Shown piece by piece: positions 36,127 to 44,403 of a DNA stretch of 50,559 nt. Source of the stretch: Opitutaceae bacterium (GTDB taxonomy: Bacteria > Verrucomicrobiota > Verrucomicrobiia > Opitutales > Opitutaceae); NCBI GenBank assembly GCA_027490995.1, contig JAIXWY010000001.1:1-50559 (forward strand), in the 5' to 3' direction. The translations under genes were made by a program, and so were the position numbers. The notes beneath the pieces are model-generated. The model had not been told where the DNA came from, ran no database searches, and was given only the letters and a program-made list of their open reading frames with translations. Each line of letters starts with the position of its first letter. Position 1 is the stretch's first letter.

Positions 36127-37776
36127 ATGTCCGCGTCCGTCACCCTCAATGGGCGAGCCCTCCCTCTCGGGGCCAGCCAGTCGCTCTTCGCCGCCGGCAC
36201 GGAGGCTGGGATCGTCATCCCGTCATCCTGTCGCCAGCAGGGCCGCTGCCGCGAATGTCTCGTCGAGGTCACCGCCGGCGCCGCCCTGCTCACCGCCCCC
36301 TCCGCTGAGGAACGCGACCTGCGGCCGGGATTCCGGCTGTCGTGCCGCTGCCGCCCCGCCGACGGCAGCGAGGGTACGATCGTCGCCCACACGTTGCTGC
36401 GGCCCACGCTGCGGATCGAGGATCGCGCGCTCCACCTACCCGCCTCCGTGCGCGGGTTCGCCCACGATCCCGCGGTCCGCCGCGAGGGCGACTCCGTACG
36501 GCTCGATGGCCGGGAGATTCACCATGGGCCGGGTCCGATTCTCGGGGTCGCGATCGATCTCGGCACCACCACCGTCGCCCTGCGCGTCATCGACCTTGAG
36601 TCCGCCGCCGTCGTCGCCGGGGCCTCATTCGAGAATCCGCAGCGCTTCGCCGGCTCCGATGTGATGGCGCGCATCCAGTACGACACCGATCACTCGGGCC
36701 GTCTGCTCCAGCGCACGCTGCTCGCTTACCTGACCCGCGTAATCAATGGTCTGCCCATCGCGGCGTCTTCGATTTATGAATACGCCATTGCGGGTAATTC
36801 CACGATGCGCGACTTGCTCTTCGGTCTCGATGTCCGACCGATCGGCCAAAAGCCCTACCGCTCCACCATCGAACAGGCGTGGCGCGACGGCACCCGACCC
36901 GACTCGAGCGTGAGCACCCGCATCCGCGAGCTCCGCTTGCCGGGCCACCCGGAGGGCCGGGTCTACGGCCTCCCACTCGTCGGGGGCCACGTCGGAGCCG
37001 ACGCCGCAGCCTGCCTGCTCGCGCTCGAGCCGCACCTCAGCGACGACCTTGTCGCGATCATGGACATCGGTACCAATACCGAGATCTTCTTCGGCAATCG
37101 GCACCGCCTGCTCGCCGCGTCCTGCCCCGCGGGTCCCGCCTTCGAGGGCGGCGCCATCAGTTGCGGCCTTCCCGGCGTCACCGGCGCCATCGAGCGCGTG
37201 CAGATCGCCGATGACGGCAAGGTCGAGGCTCGCGTCATCGGCGATGCGCCGGCTGACGGGATCTGCGGCTCCGGGCTAATCGACCTGCTCGGCGAACTCA
37301 GCCGCACCGGACACATGAACGAGCGCGGCCGTCTGGAATCCGGTGACGAGGCGTTCGTGGTCGATGCCGCGCGGGGGATCGCGCTGCGCGAGAGCGATAT
37401 CAACGAACTCGCTCAGGCCAAGGGGGCCAACGTGGCCGGACTACAGATCGTCGCGCGGCGGGCGGGGCGTCGTCTCGCCGACCTCGACCGCTTCTACCTC
37501 GCCGGCGGCTTCGGTCGGCACATCGATCTCGCCGCCGCTCGGCGCATCGGGCTCATCCCGGACCTTCCCGACGACCGGGTCGTCGCCGTCGGCAACATCG
37601 CAATCGAGGGCGCCGCCATCGCGCTGCTCTCCGTCAGTCGGCGTCGCGAACTCGAAGCTCTGGTCGGCACGATCGAGCACGTCGAGTTGGAGACTGACCC
37701 GGGATTCTTCGACGAGTTTGTCGCCGGTTGCCAGTTTCAGGCGTTCGGCCGCGAGGAGGACGCGCCCCGGTCATGA
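36127..37776 (+). CDS. Reductive activator of corrinoid proteins (RACo-like)
   Basis: 549 residues. An N-terminal plant-type 2Fe-2S ferredoxin domain has C35, C41, C44 and C73. After a linker comes the ASKHA ATPase domain (DUF4445 type) with DLGTTT (144-149), a second phosphate loop MDIGTNTE and GSGLIDLLGEL. RACo proteins use ATP to drive one-electron reduction of the inactive Co(II) corrinoid back to Co(I). It follows the amidohydrolase after 120 bases and overlaps the next gene by ATGA. Its target is presumably the carrier at 31387. Confidence 0.93.
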   Translation: MSASVTLNGRALPLGASQSLFAAGTEAGIVIPSSCRQQGRCRECLVEVTAGAALLTAPSAEERDLRPGFRLSCRCRPADGSEGTIVAHTLLRPTLRIEDRALHLPASVRGFAHDPAVRREGDSVRLDGREIHHGPGPILGVAIDLGTTTVALRVIDLESAAVVAGASFENPQRFAGSDVMARIQYDTDHSGRLLQRTLLAYLTRVINGLPIAASSIYEYAIAGNSTMRDLLFGLDVRPIGQKPYRSTIEQAWRDGTRPDSSVSTRIRELRLPGHPEGRVYGLPLVGGHVGADAAACLLALEPHLSDDLVAIMDIGTNTEIFFGNRHRLLAASCPAGPAFEGGAISCGLPGVTGAIERVQIADDGKVEARVIGDAPADGICGSGLIDLLGELSRTGHMNERGRLESGDEAFVVDAARGIALRESDINELAQAKGANVAGLQIVARRAGRRLADLDRFYLAGGFGRHIDLAAARRIGLIPDLPDDRVVAVGNIAIEGAAIALLSVSRRRELEALVGTIEHVELETDPGFFDEFVAGCQFQAFGREEDAPRS

Positions 37777-38363
37777 GTTCCCCGGCCTCACCCCTGCTAT
37801 GGGAAACGCGCGCCGTCCCGGAGGTCACGGACGAGGCGTTCAAGCGCTTCCTGAAGTTTCCTCCCACGCGGGAGCTCACCGGCCCGATGGCCGAGGCCGC
37901 CGCGGAGGCGCGCGCGTGGTACGCTCAACACGGGCGCCCCTGGGGCGCCGCGATCGCGACCGATCCGGCGCGCTGGACGGCGGCCTGCGCTGAACTCCAG
38001 GCCACGCCGGCGGCGGCACTCATTGCGGTGGGCGCGGGGACGGAAGTGGCCGACGAAGCTGCCGCGCGCTGGGCCCGCGACGAGCCCGATCGCGCCTACT
38101 TCCTCGACCGCTTCGCTGCCGCGGTCACCGAAGCCCTGCTCGCCGACGCTAAGCGCACACTCGGTGCGACCTTCCACGATTGTCCCGGCTTCTGGGACTG
38201 GCCGATCACGGGCAATCGCGACCTCCTCGCCGCCTTGACGGCCGTCGCGCCCCTGCCCGGCCCGCTTGAGGTCCTCGACTCTGGCATGCTCCGTCCCAAG
38301 ACCTCCCAACTCGCCCTCTGCGACCGCCCCGCGGCTCCGGGCGGGCCGGGTCGCGACACGTGA
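37773..38363 (+). CDS. Small MetH-activation-domain-like protein
   Basis: 196 residues. The C-terminal part matches the B12-dependent methionine synthase activation-domain pattern: the AYFLDRFAAAVTEAL helix (about 108-122), CPGFWDWPITGNRDLLAAL (137-155), and DSGMLRPKTSQLAL (169-182), which parallels the SPGY...P and AMxPxxS blocks. The N-terminal 60 residues are not assigned. Such standalone proteins occur with corrinoid methyltransferase and RACo genes and may help reactivate the cobalt centre. It overlaps RACo by 4 bases. It lacks any other MetH domain. Confidence 0.72.
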   Translation: MSSPASPLLWETRAVPEVTDEAFKRFLKFPPTRELTGPMAEAAAEARAWYAQHGRPWGAAIATDPARWTAACAELQATPAAALIAVGAGTEVADEAAARWARDEPDRAYFLDRFAAAVTEALLADAKRTLGATFHDCPGFWDWPITGNRDLLAALTAVAPLPGPLEVLDSGMLRPKTSQLALCDRPAAPGGPGRDT

Positions 38364-38463
38364 ATGCGGACCGCGTTTTCCGCCTGTCTTTCCGCCTGAT
38401 TCACCGCTCGTCACCCTGGACCGCACCTCACCCACCGCTTCCCCCGAAGGACCGCCTCGCATC

Positions 38464-39081
38464 ATGTCACCTGCTCACGGATACCACTTTGCCCCCCGCG
38501 CCCTGCGGCGCTGGCGGGACGAGCGCCTCACGCTGACACCGCGGATGGAAGGCGGCTGGCAGGCGCGGTTTCACTTCGAAGGGAGCACCTGCGGCAACGT
38601 GCCGTTCGTGCTGCACTACGACATCGAAGTCGATGCCGCGGGCCTGATCGTCGGCCTGCACGCGGCGGCCGCACCGGGCGACGAAGGCCACCAGAGCATG
38701 TGTCGTCACCGCGAGGATGCGGCCTCGCTCCGCGAAGAACTCGCCACGCAAGGCCCACTGCGCGGCCGACCGCTCGCCGACGCGCTCGCTTGGAAGCCTG
38801 CCACCTCCCCGGCCGGTTGCGTCTGCACGGCCCCCGCGCGCGCCCACAAGTGGCTCGCGGCGCTGCAAACCCTGCACTTCGCCCTATCTGAGCCCAAGGC
38901 TCCCGCGGCCTCCGCGCCGCCGCACGTCCCGGACACCGCTGGTCAGAATTCCCCGGTCCAAACCCACGCGAATCCTGCGGCCGGCGCATCTGCCGTCTCA
39001 CCGTCCGCGGTCACTGCGGCCGTCGCTCGCGCGCCCGCTCCACACTGCGTTCCCCTTTCCTCGTCCGCGCCTCTTTCATGA
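38464..39081 (+). CDS. Cysteine-containing protein, distantly NifU/IscU-like
   Basis: 205 residues. Four Cys at 43 (STCGN), 80 (SMCRH), 119 and 121 (GCVC). The run CGNVPFVLHYDIEVDAAGLI, then MCRH, a helix, LRGRPLADAL, then CTAPARAHKWLAALQ follows the order of the NifU/IscU scaffold: Cys-Gly-Asp, then Cys, then Gly-x-x-leu, then Cys and a terminal helix. I judge this a possible distant relative, not a proven one. The last 65 residues are Pro/Ala-rich. The start at 38464 was chosen over the open frame to 38266. It overlaps the next gene by ATGA and follows the MetH-activation-like gene after 100 bases. Confidence 0.5.
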   Translation: MSPAHGYHFAPRALRRWRDERLTLTPRMEGGWQARFHFEGSTCGNVPFVLHYDIEVDAAGLIVGLHAAAAPGDEGHQSMCRHREDAASLREELATQGPLRGRPLADALAWKPATSPAGCVCTAPARAHKWLAALQTLHFALSEPKAPAASAPPHVPDTAGQNSPVQTHANPAAGASAVSPSAVTAAVARAPAPHCVPLSSSAPLS

Positions 39082-39422
39082 AGACCGAACTCTGCCCCGC
39101 TAATCCTGCCGCCACGGAACAACTCCGACCGGAGAAGAACGACCGCTCCGGCATCGGCGTTCACTACGTCGACGCGATGCTCAAGCCCCTCAAAGCCGGC
39201 ATCGCCCTTCCCGACGGCACCAAGTTCTCCGCGAAGCGTCGCGGCCTGAAGATCACCCTGGCCTGCGGCACGACCAAGGGCGAAGGCCTGCTCCGCCGCC
39301 TGACTGTCGGACCCGACCCGATCGCCATGCTCGACGCCGCGCTCGCTGAAGCTGGAGGCAAGCTCGGCGGCCGCCTCTTTGTCGAAGACGGCCGCTGGTT
39401 CTGGGAGCGCGCCGCCTCCTAA
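39078..39422 (+). CDS. Hypothetical 114-residue protein
   Basis: I do not recognise this family. It has one Cys in TLACGTTKGEGLLRRL and a mixed alpha/beta pattern, with no membrane segment or signal. It is the last gene of the corrinoid operon, coupled to the previous gene by ATGA (39078-39081), and ends just before the repeat element at 39433. Its position suggests a role with the preceding cysteine protein. Confidence 0.6.
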   Translation: MKTELCPANPAATEQLRPEKNDRSGIGVHYVDAMLKPLKAGIALPDGTKFSAKRRGLKITLACGTTKGEGLLRRLTVGPDPIAMLDAALAEAGGKLGGRLFVEDGRWFWERAAS

Positions 39423-39432
39423 CCCCCTCTCT

Positions 39433-39585
39433 AAGGGGTCATGTCAGGACATAGGACACTCCTGACGCGCACCGCCTCCGCGCGTGCCCGCAACGAGCCC
39501 ACACGGCCTTAGTTCCAGGTACGCCCTCGGCGGCTCGTGCCCCATGCCACCGCACGTGATGTCCTATGTCCTGACATGACCCCTT
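39433..39585. mobile_element. REPIN/MITE-like element (non-autonomous)
   Basis: Inverted copies of a 26-27 base repeat (core GTCAGGACATAGGACA) lie at 39433-39459 (plus) and 39560-39585 (minus), bracketing about 100 bases with no gene. The same repeat flanks the RAYT at 43417-44391, which probably mobilised this copy. It sits just after the corrinoid operon. Confidence 0.75.
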
Positions 39586-39668
39586 TAGGGGAGGAGGGGG
39601 GCCAGACCGCGCGACTCGCACGGCCGCGCGCACGGTCCTCGCTCTCGCCCTCCCCCGGGCGGGGTCGG

Positions 39669-39709
39669 GTCAGGACATAGGACAGGCTTTGCGCTCGCCG
39701 CAAAGCCTG
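39669..39709. repeat. Hybrid REP repeat plus perfect 11-base hairpin
   Basis: A partial copy of the 43329-type repeat (GTCAGGACATAGGACA, 39669-39684) runs straight into an 11-base perfect stem CAGGCTTTGCG/CGCAAAGCCTG (39683-39693 and 39699-39709) with a 5-base loop. The stem bases match the repeat family at 1-245. There is no T-run, so a terminator is possible but not shown. Confidence 0.65.
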
Positions 39710-39730
39710 CGTCGCGTCATCATCCGGCGC

Positions 39731-40018
39731 ATGGTGACCGCGATCGCTGCGACCCTGACCACCTTCGATCGCATCGCGAAAGTTCCCGCGACCACCTGGT
39801 GGACCCTCGCCGCGATCATCGCCGGCATCTTTGTGGTGGTCCCTTTGATTCGTAAACTGCGTCAAATCAGCGGGATATGGATTACTTTTGGATTATTCCT
39901 CGGCGTTGTGCTCCTGAGTGCGCACTGGATCTACCACCGGACGGAGCCAGCGATCCTGAAGCCCTTCGTCGACGTGGTGGCTCCCTTCTTTCCGACGAAG
40001 GCGCCGCCCCGCCGCTAG
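39731..40018 (+). CDS. Small two-helix membrane protein
   Basis: 95 residues with two hydrophobic segments (WWTLAAIIAGIFVVVPLI and IWITFGLFLGVVLLSAHWIY) separated by a Lys/Arg loop, and a Lys/Pro/Arg tail. The start at 39731 is a guess; no Shine-Dalgarno is seen. It lies between the repeat block and gnd on the same strand. Function unknown. Confidence 0.6.
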   Translation: MVTAIAATLTTFDRIAKVPATTWWTLAAIIAGIFVVVPLIRKLRQISGIWITFGLFLGVVLLSAHWIYHRTEPAILKPFVDVVAPFFPTKAPPRR

Positions 40019-40109
40019 GTGGCGTCGGGCCCCGGATTTAACGCTCATCGGCGGGTGCCAGATTGGGATTGGCGCATCGCGCCGCGCCGCGTACCCCTAA
40101 CCGCTGCGT

Positions 40110-41615
40110 ATGCCCAAGACACACTCTGACATTGGACTCATCGGACTTGCGGTGATGGGTCAGAACCTCGCGCTGAATATCGCCGACCACGGCTTCCGGA
40201 TTTCGGTCTATAATCGTACGACCGAGAAGACGGATGCCTTCGTGGCCCAGAACCCGAACACGCCGGGTGGCCTCGTCGGCACGCGCACGTTGCCGGAGTT
40301 TGTCCAGTCGCTGTCACGGCCGCGCAAGATGATCATCCTCGTGCAGGCCGGTCGGGCGACCGACGCGGTGATCGACGGTCTCGTGCCGCTGCTGGAGAAG
40401 GGTGACATCATCATCGACGGCGGCAATGCGCTCTGGACGGACACGATCCGGCGCGAGAAGGCACTGCGAGAGAAGGGCCTCCGCTTCATCGGTTCCGGCG
40501 TTTCCGGCGGTGAGGAAGGCGCGCGCTTCGGTCCGTCGCTGATGCCGGGCGGCGAGTATGCCGCCTGGCTGGAGTTGAAGCCGATTTGGGAAGCAGTGGC
40601 GGCGAAGGTCGACGCGAAGACCGGCCGTCCGATCCCGGGTGCGCAGCCCGGCAAGCCGGTGAGTGGCGGCGTGCCCTGCACGACCTACATCGGCGAGAAC
40701 GGAGCCGGCCACTACGTGAAGATGGTCCACAACGGCATCGAGTATGGCGACATGCAGATGATCTGTGAGGCCTACGCGCTGATGAACGGCCTGCTTGGCC
40801 TGAAGCCGGCGGAGATGGGAGAAATTTTCAGCGAATGGAACCGCGGCTCGCTCGATTCGTTCCTGATCGAGATCACCGCCGACATCCTCAAGCAGCGTGA
40901 CCCGCAGACGAAGCGGAAGGCCTTCGTCGATGTGGTGCTCGACACCGCGGGGCAGAAGGGCACGGGCAAGTGGACCTCGACCAACGCGCTCGATATGGGT
41001 GTGCCGGCGCCGACGATCGCGGAAGCGGTCTTCGCCCGTTGCATCAGCGCGATCAAGGACGAGCGCGTGGCGGCGTCGAAGATCCTCAAGGGTCCGGGCC
41101 GCAAGTACCGTGGCTCGAAGAAGGCGCTCGTCGCGGCGATCCACGATGCCCTCTACTGCTCGAAGATCTGCTCGTACGCGCAAGGCTTCCAGCTCATGCG
41201 CACCGCCCAGTCGGAATTCGGATGGAAGCTAAACTTCGGTGAGATCGCCCAGATCTTCCGCGGTGGTTGCATCATCCGGGCCGCGTTCCTGCAGAAGATC
41301 ACCGAAGCCTACGCGCGCAATCCGGACCTCGCGAACCTGCTGCTCGACTCGTATTTCAACCGCACGATCAAGAAGGCGCAGCAGAACTGGCGTAAGGTTG
41401 TTTCCCTCGCTGCGGAGTACGGCGTGCCAGCCCCGACCTTCGCGTCGGCGCTCTCGTATTACGACAGCTACCGCTCGGCCCGCCTCCCGGCGAACCTGCT
41501 CCAGGCGCAGCGCGACTACTTTGGTGCCCACACCTACGAGCGCGTCGACACCCCGCGCGGGAAGTTCTTCCACATCGACTGGCCCGAGCCGACCCGCCCG
41601 CAGCTGCCGGCCTAA
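40110..41615 (+). CDS. gnd: 6-phosphogluconate dehydrogenase (decarboxylating)
   Basis: 501 residues, close to the normal length. It has the N-terminal cofactor motif [13 protein letters not shown], the [10 protein letters not shown] substrate loop, [20 protein letters not shown], and [19 protein letters not shown] with the catalytic Lys. The C-terminal helical domain is intact. It makes ribulose 5-phosphate plus CO2 and NADPH in the pentose phosphate pathway. It is a lone housekeeping gene with a hairpin just after its stop. Confidence 0.97.
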   Translation: MPKTHSDIGLIGLAVMGQNLALNIADHGFRISVYNRTTEKTDAFVAQNPNTPGGLVGTRTLPEFVQSLSRPRKMIILVQAGRATDAVIDGLVPLLEKGDIIIDGGNALWTDTIRREKALREKGLRFIGSGVSGGEEGARFGPSLMPGGEYAAWLELKPIWEAVAAKVDAKTGRPIPGAQPGKPVSGGVPCTTYIGENGAGHYVKMVHNGIEYGDMQMICEAYALMNGLLGLKPAEMGEIFSEWNRGSLDSFLIEITADILKQRDPQTKRKAFVDVVLDTAGQKGTGKWTSTNALDMGVPAPTIAEAVFARCISAIKDERVAASKILKGPGRKYRGSKKALVAAIHDALYCSKICSYAQGFQLMRTAQSEFGWKLNFGEIAQIFRGGCIIRAAFLQKITEAYARNPDLANLLLDSYFNRTIKKAQQNWRKVVSLAAEYGVPAPTFASALSYYDSYRSARLPANLLQAQRDYFGAHTYERVDTPRGKFFHIDWPEPTRPQLPA

Positions 41616-41623
41616 GCTCGCAC

Positions 41624-41641
41624 CGGGCCCATCCGGGCCCG
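41624..41641 (+). terminator. Hairpin after gnd
   Basis: CGGGCCC-ATCC-GGGCCCG, a perfect 7-base stem starting 9 bases after the gnd stop. There is no T-run, so it is a weak terminator candidate. Confidence 0.35.
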
Positions 41642-41845
41642 CGATAAGTCCAGCCCGCGCTCCGGCGCACCGAGCGGCGAGGTCCGCCTTGCCCTCGGTT
41701 GAGGGGCGCAGTTTGACGTACCTCCCACCCCTCGCTCGCCTCGCCTTATCGGGCGACGAGGACCTCGGGGTGCCTTCGCGCGATATCGAGCAGGCGCAAC
41801 GCTGCTCCCTTAGGCCACGTTCGATTCGTGCCGAACGTCTCCTTC

Positions 41846-43246
41846 ATGCACCTGATCTTCCTGCATGGGTGGAGCGTCACGGACACCGCCGCCTACGGTC
41901 GGCTGCCACAGGTCTTGGTCGCGCGGGCCGCGAAGGCGGGGCTCGACCTTCAACTGAGCCACCTCCACCTCGGCCGCTACATCAGCTTCCGCAACGAGGT
42001 GCGGATGGATGACCTCGTCCGCGCGCTCGACCACGCCCTCCGCGAACTCCTCGGTGAGGACCTACCCCCGTTCGCCTGCATCACGCATTCCACCGGTGGT
42101 GTCCTAATCCGCTCATGGATTGAGGCCCGCTACGGCGCGGCCGGCCTTGCGCGGTGTCCCCTCACCCGCCTCATCCTGCTCGCCCCGCCGAACCACGGTT
42201 CGGCGCTCGCGATCCTCGGCAGCGGGCGCATCGGCCGCCTCCGCTCCTGGTGGCAGGGCGTGGAGCCCGGCGACGGCGTGCTCCGTTGGCTTGAACTCGG
42301 CAGCGAGGAATCGCGCGCCCTCAACCGCGCGTGGCTGGACTATCCCGCCGCCGACGCCGCCACGGCGCTCCGCACGTTCGTCCTCACCGGAGAAACGATC
42401 GACGCCAAGCTCTACGATTACCTCAACAGCTACACGGCGGAGCCCGGCTCCGACGGGGTGGTCCGCGTCGCGAGTGCCAGCCTCGATTACCGCTGGTTGG
42501 AGCTCCGGGAATCCGCCACCGCAGTCCCCATGCACGGCGCTCCCGGCAACGCGTGGCTCCTGGAACCCTCCGTCCCCCCGCGCACCCCGGCGCCCCACGC
42601 CTTCCGCCTCGTGCCCGACGCCGCGCATAGTGGCCCCGCGAAGGGTATCCTAGAAAGCCCCACCCCGGAGACTGCGGAGCGCAAACCCGTGGTCGCCGCG
42701 ATCCTGGAGGCCCTCGCGCTCGGACCCTCGCCAAAAGCGTATGCCACGCTCACGGCCGCGTGGGCCCGCGACACCGCCGCGCAGCAAGTCGGCCGCGGCC
42801 GCCAACGCCGCTTCTTCCAATTGATCATCCGCGTGACCGACGACCGCGGTGCGGCGGTGAGTGAGTTCGACCTCATCCTCCTCGCCGGCCCCCGCTATGA
42901 CCCGGAAGCCTTCCCGAAAGGCTTCGTCATCGACAAGCAAGTCAACCGCCGCAGCCCCCAGACGATCACCTTTTACCTCGATTACGACGCCGTCTGCACG
43001 ACCCGCGCCGCCCGCTTTGGTTTTCGGATCCTCGCCCGCCCCACCGCGGGTTTCGCGTGGTACGAGCCGGTGGAGTTCCGGTTCGGCGATGCACCCGCGG
43101 GCCATTTGCTCGCGCCGAACCTCACCTGCTACATCGACGCCACCCTCCGCCGCCGCGTCGACCGCCAAGCGGCCCGCCTCGACCCCGCCTCGGCCGGCCC
43201 GCGCGACTTCCGCGGCCAGCGGCCGGAAGGGACGGCGGTGCCGTGA
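41846..43246 (+). CDS. Lipase/esterase-like alpha/beta hydrolase with C-terminal beta domain
   Basis: 466 residues from the ATG at 41846 (a GTG at 41828 is an alternative). The N-terminal HLIFLHGW is the oxyanion-hole type, and the nucleophile elbow is ITHSTGG with the Ser flanked by Thr/His. A cap region runs to about 280, and the C-terminal 150 residues (from about 320) are beta-rich and unrelated to the hydrolase core. No signal peptide is evident. The acyl substrate is unknown. It is followed by the RAYT element. Confidence 0.75.
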   Translation: MHLIFLHGWSVTDTAAYGRLPQVLVARAAKAGLDLQLSHLHLGRYISFRNEVRMDDLVRALDHALRELLGEDLPPFACITHSTGGVLIRSWIEARYGAAGLARCPLTRLILLAPPNHGSALAILGSGRIGRLRSWWQGVEPGDGVLRWLELGSEESRALNRAWLDYPAADAATALRTFVLTGETIDAKLYDYLNSYTAEPGSDGVVRVASASLDYRWLELRESATAVPMHGAPGNAWLLEPSVPPRTPAPHAFRLVPDAAHSGPAKGILESPTPETAERKPVVAAILEALALGPSPKAYATLTAAWARDTAAQQVGRGRQRRFFQLIIRVTDDRGAAVSEFDLILLAGPRYDPEAFPKGFVIDKQVNRRSPQTITFYLDYDAVCTTRAARFGFRILARPTAGFAWYEPVEFRFGDAPAGHLLAPNLTCYIDATLRRRVDRQAARLDPASAGPRDFRGQRPEGTAVP

Positions 43247-43328
43247 GTGCGCGGGATTCGCGGAGGTGATGCGGCGGCGACTCAGTCGGCGCCGTGGGCC
43301 GCCGGGCTCACGTGCACACTTATATAAA

Positions 43329-44403
43329 AAGGGGTCATGTCAGGACATAGGACACTGCCCCGGAATTGGGATGAGCGCAGCGTTTGAATTCCCGCTCGGC
43401 ATGGCGGACTGGGTCCATGGCGCGGAAGTTGCGGCTAGAATTTTCAGGGGCGTGTTACCACGTCATCAACCGCGGCAATTATCGCCGTGATCTGTTCGAG
43501 ACCGAGGGCGCGGCGAGGTCGTTTGAACGCTGTCTCGGCGAAGCAGCGACGCGTTACGGCTGGCTGGTTCACGCCTACGTGATCATGCGCAACCATTTCC
43601 ACCTCGCGGTGGAGACGCCGGAGCCCAACCTCAGCGACGGCATGAAGTGGCTGCAGGGCACCTGGGCCCGACGGTTCAACGACTTCCGCGATGAGACGGG
43701 CCGGCCGTTTCAGGGGCGCTATCGAGCGCAGCACGTCGAGCCCGGGCACGCGCTGGCGCAGGTCGCGCATTACATTCATCTCAACCCGGTGCGGGCCAAG
43801 ATCGTGCCGCCCGAGCGCGTGGGCGAACATCGCTGGAGCAGTTTGTATTGGTTTCCACGTCGCGACCGGCCGGACTGGTTGGTGGCCAGCACCGTCTTAC
43901 ATGAAAGCGGGGGCTGGCCCGACTCGCGCGCCGGGTGGCAACATTACGCGGCTTTTCTGGCCGTTTGGGTAGAGGAAGATCCCTCGGCGCGCGGCGAAGG
44001 TTTCGCGAGGTTGAGCCAAGCATGGAGTCTTGGTTCGACCGCCTTCCGGGCGGAAGTACGCCATGAAATCACCGGACGGACGGAGCGGGCGGGCCGGTTT
44101 GCACTCCTCGGAGCGGATCGCGAAGCCGTGCGCGCGGCCCGCGAGGAGCTCTGGGAGGAGCGGCTGCGGGAGCTCGCGCACGGCCTAGGCATTGTGCTGA
44201 CCCGGCTGCCTCCAACCCCGTTGGCGATCGAGAAACTACGCCTCGCCGACGGCTTGAAACAGCACACCTCGGCACCCAACGGCTGGATCACCCAACGCCT
44301 GCAGATGGGGTCCCCGAGCGGCTTGGCTTCACGCCTCCATCGTTTCCGCCGCGCACGCGGCGACCAACCGGAGCGCTGTCCTATGTCCTGACATGACCCC
44401 TTA
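43329..44403. mobile_element. RAYT-bearing REP element
   Basis: The same 27-base repeat lies at 43329-43355 (plus) and 44377-44403 (minus) around the transposase gene. The transposase stop codon falls inside the right copy. The right end has been duplicated once more at 44411-44578. Confidence 0.8.
43417..44391 (+). CDS. REP-associated tyrosine transposase (RAYT, Y1_Tnp/HUH)
   Basis: 324 residues. HUH-type Y1 transposase: HFH at residues 60-62 in MRNHFHLAVETP, and the catalytic Tyr119 in VAHYIHLNPVRA. The ACYHVINRGNYRRDLF opening is typical of RAYTs. It should nick single-stranded REP sequences, which here flank the gene. The C-terminal 120 residues are helical and the last residues (PMS) are coded by the repeat itself. 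A TTG at 43384 is an unlikely alternative start. Confidence 0.92.
   Translation: MARKLRLEFSGACYHVINRGNYRRDLFETEGAARSFERCLGEAATRYGWLVHAYVIMRNHFHLAVETPEPNLSDGMKWLQGTWARRFNDFRDETGRPFQGRYRAQHVEPGHALAQVAHYIHLNPVRAKIVPPERVGEHRWSSLYWFPRRDRPDWLVASTVLHESGGWPDSRAGWQHYAAFLAVWVEEDPSARGEGFARLSQAWSLGSTAFRAEVRHEITGRTERAGRFALLGADREAVRAAREELWEERLRELAHGLGIVLTRLPPTPLAIEKLRLADGLKQHTSAPNGWITQRLQMGSPSGLASRLHRFRRARGDQPERCPMS

Noticed and set aside
37773..38363. Full methionine synthase (MetH)
   Set aside because: Only an activation-domain-like segment is present; the other MetH functions would be on separate proteins with different roles.
30273..39422. Complete Wood-Ljungdahl pathway
   Set aside because: No CODH/ACS, formate-THF ligase or FolD in the window; only methyl-branch parts are present.
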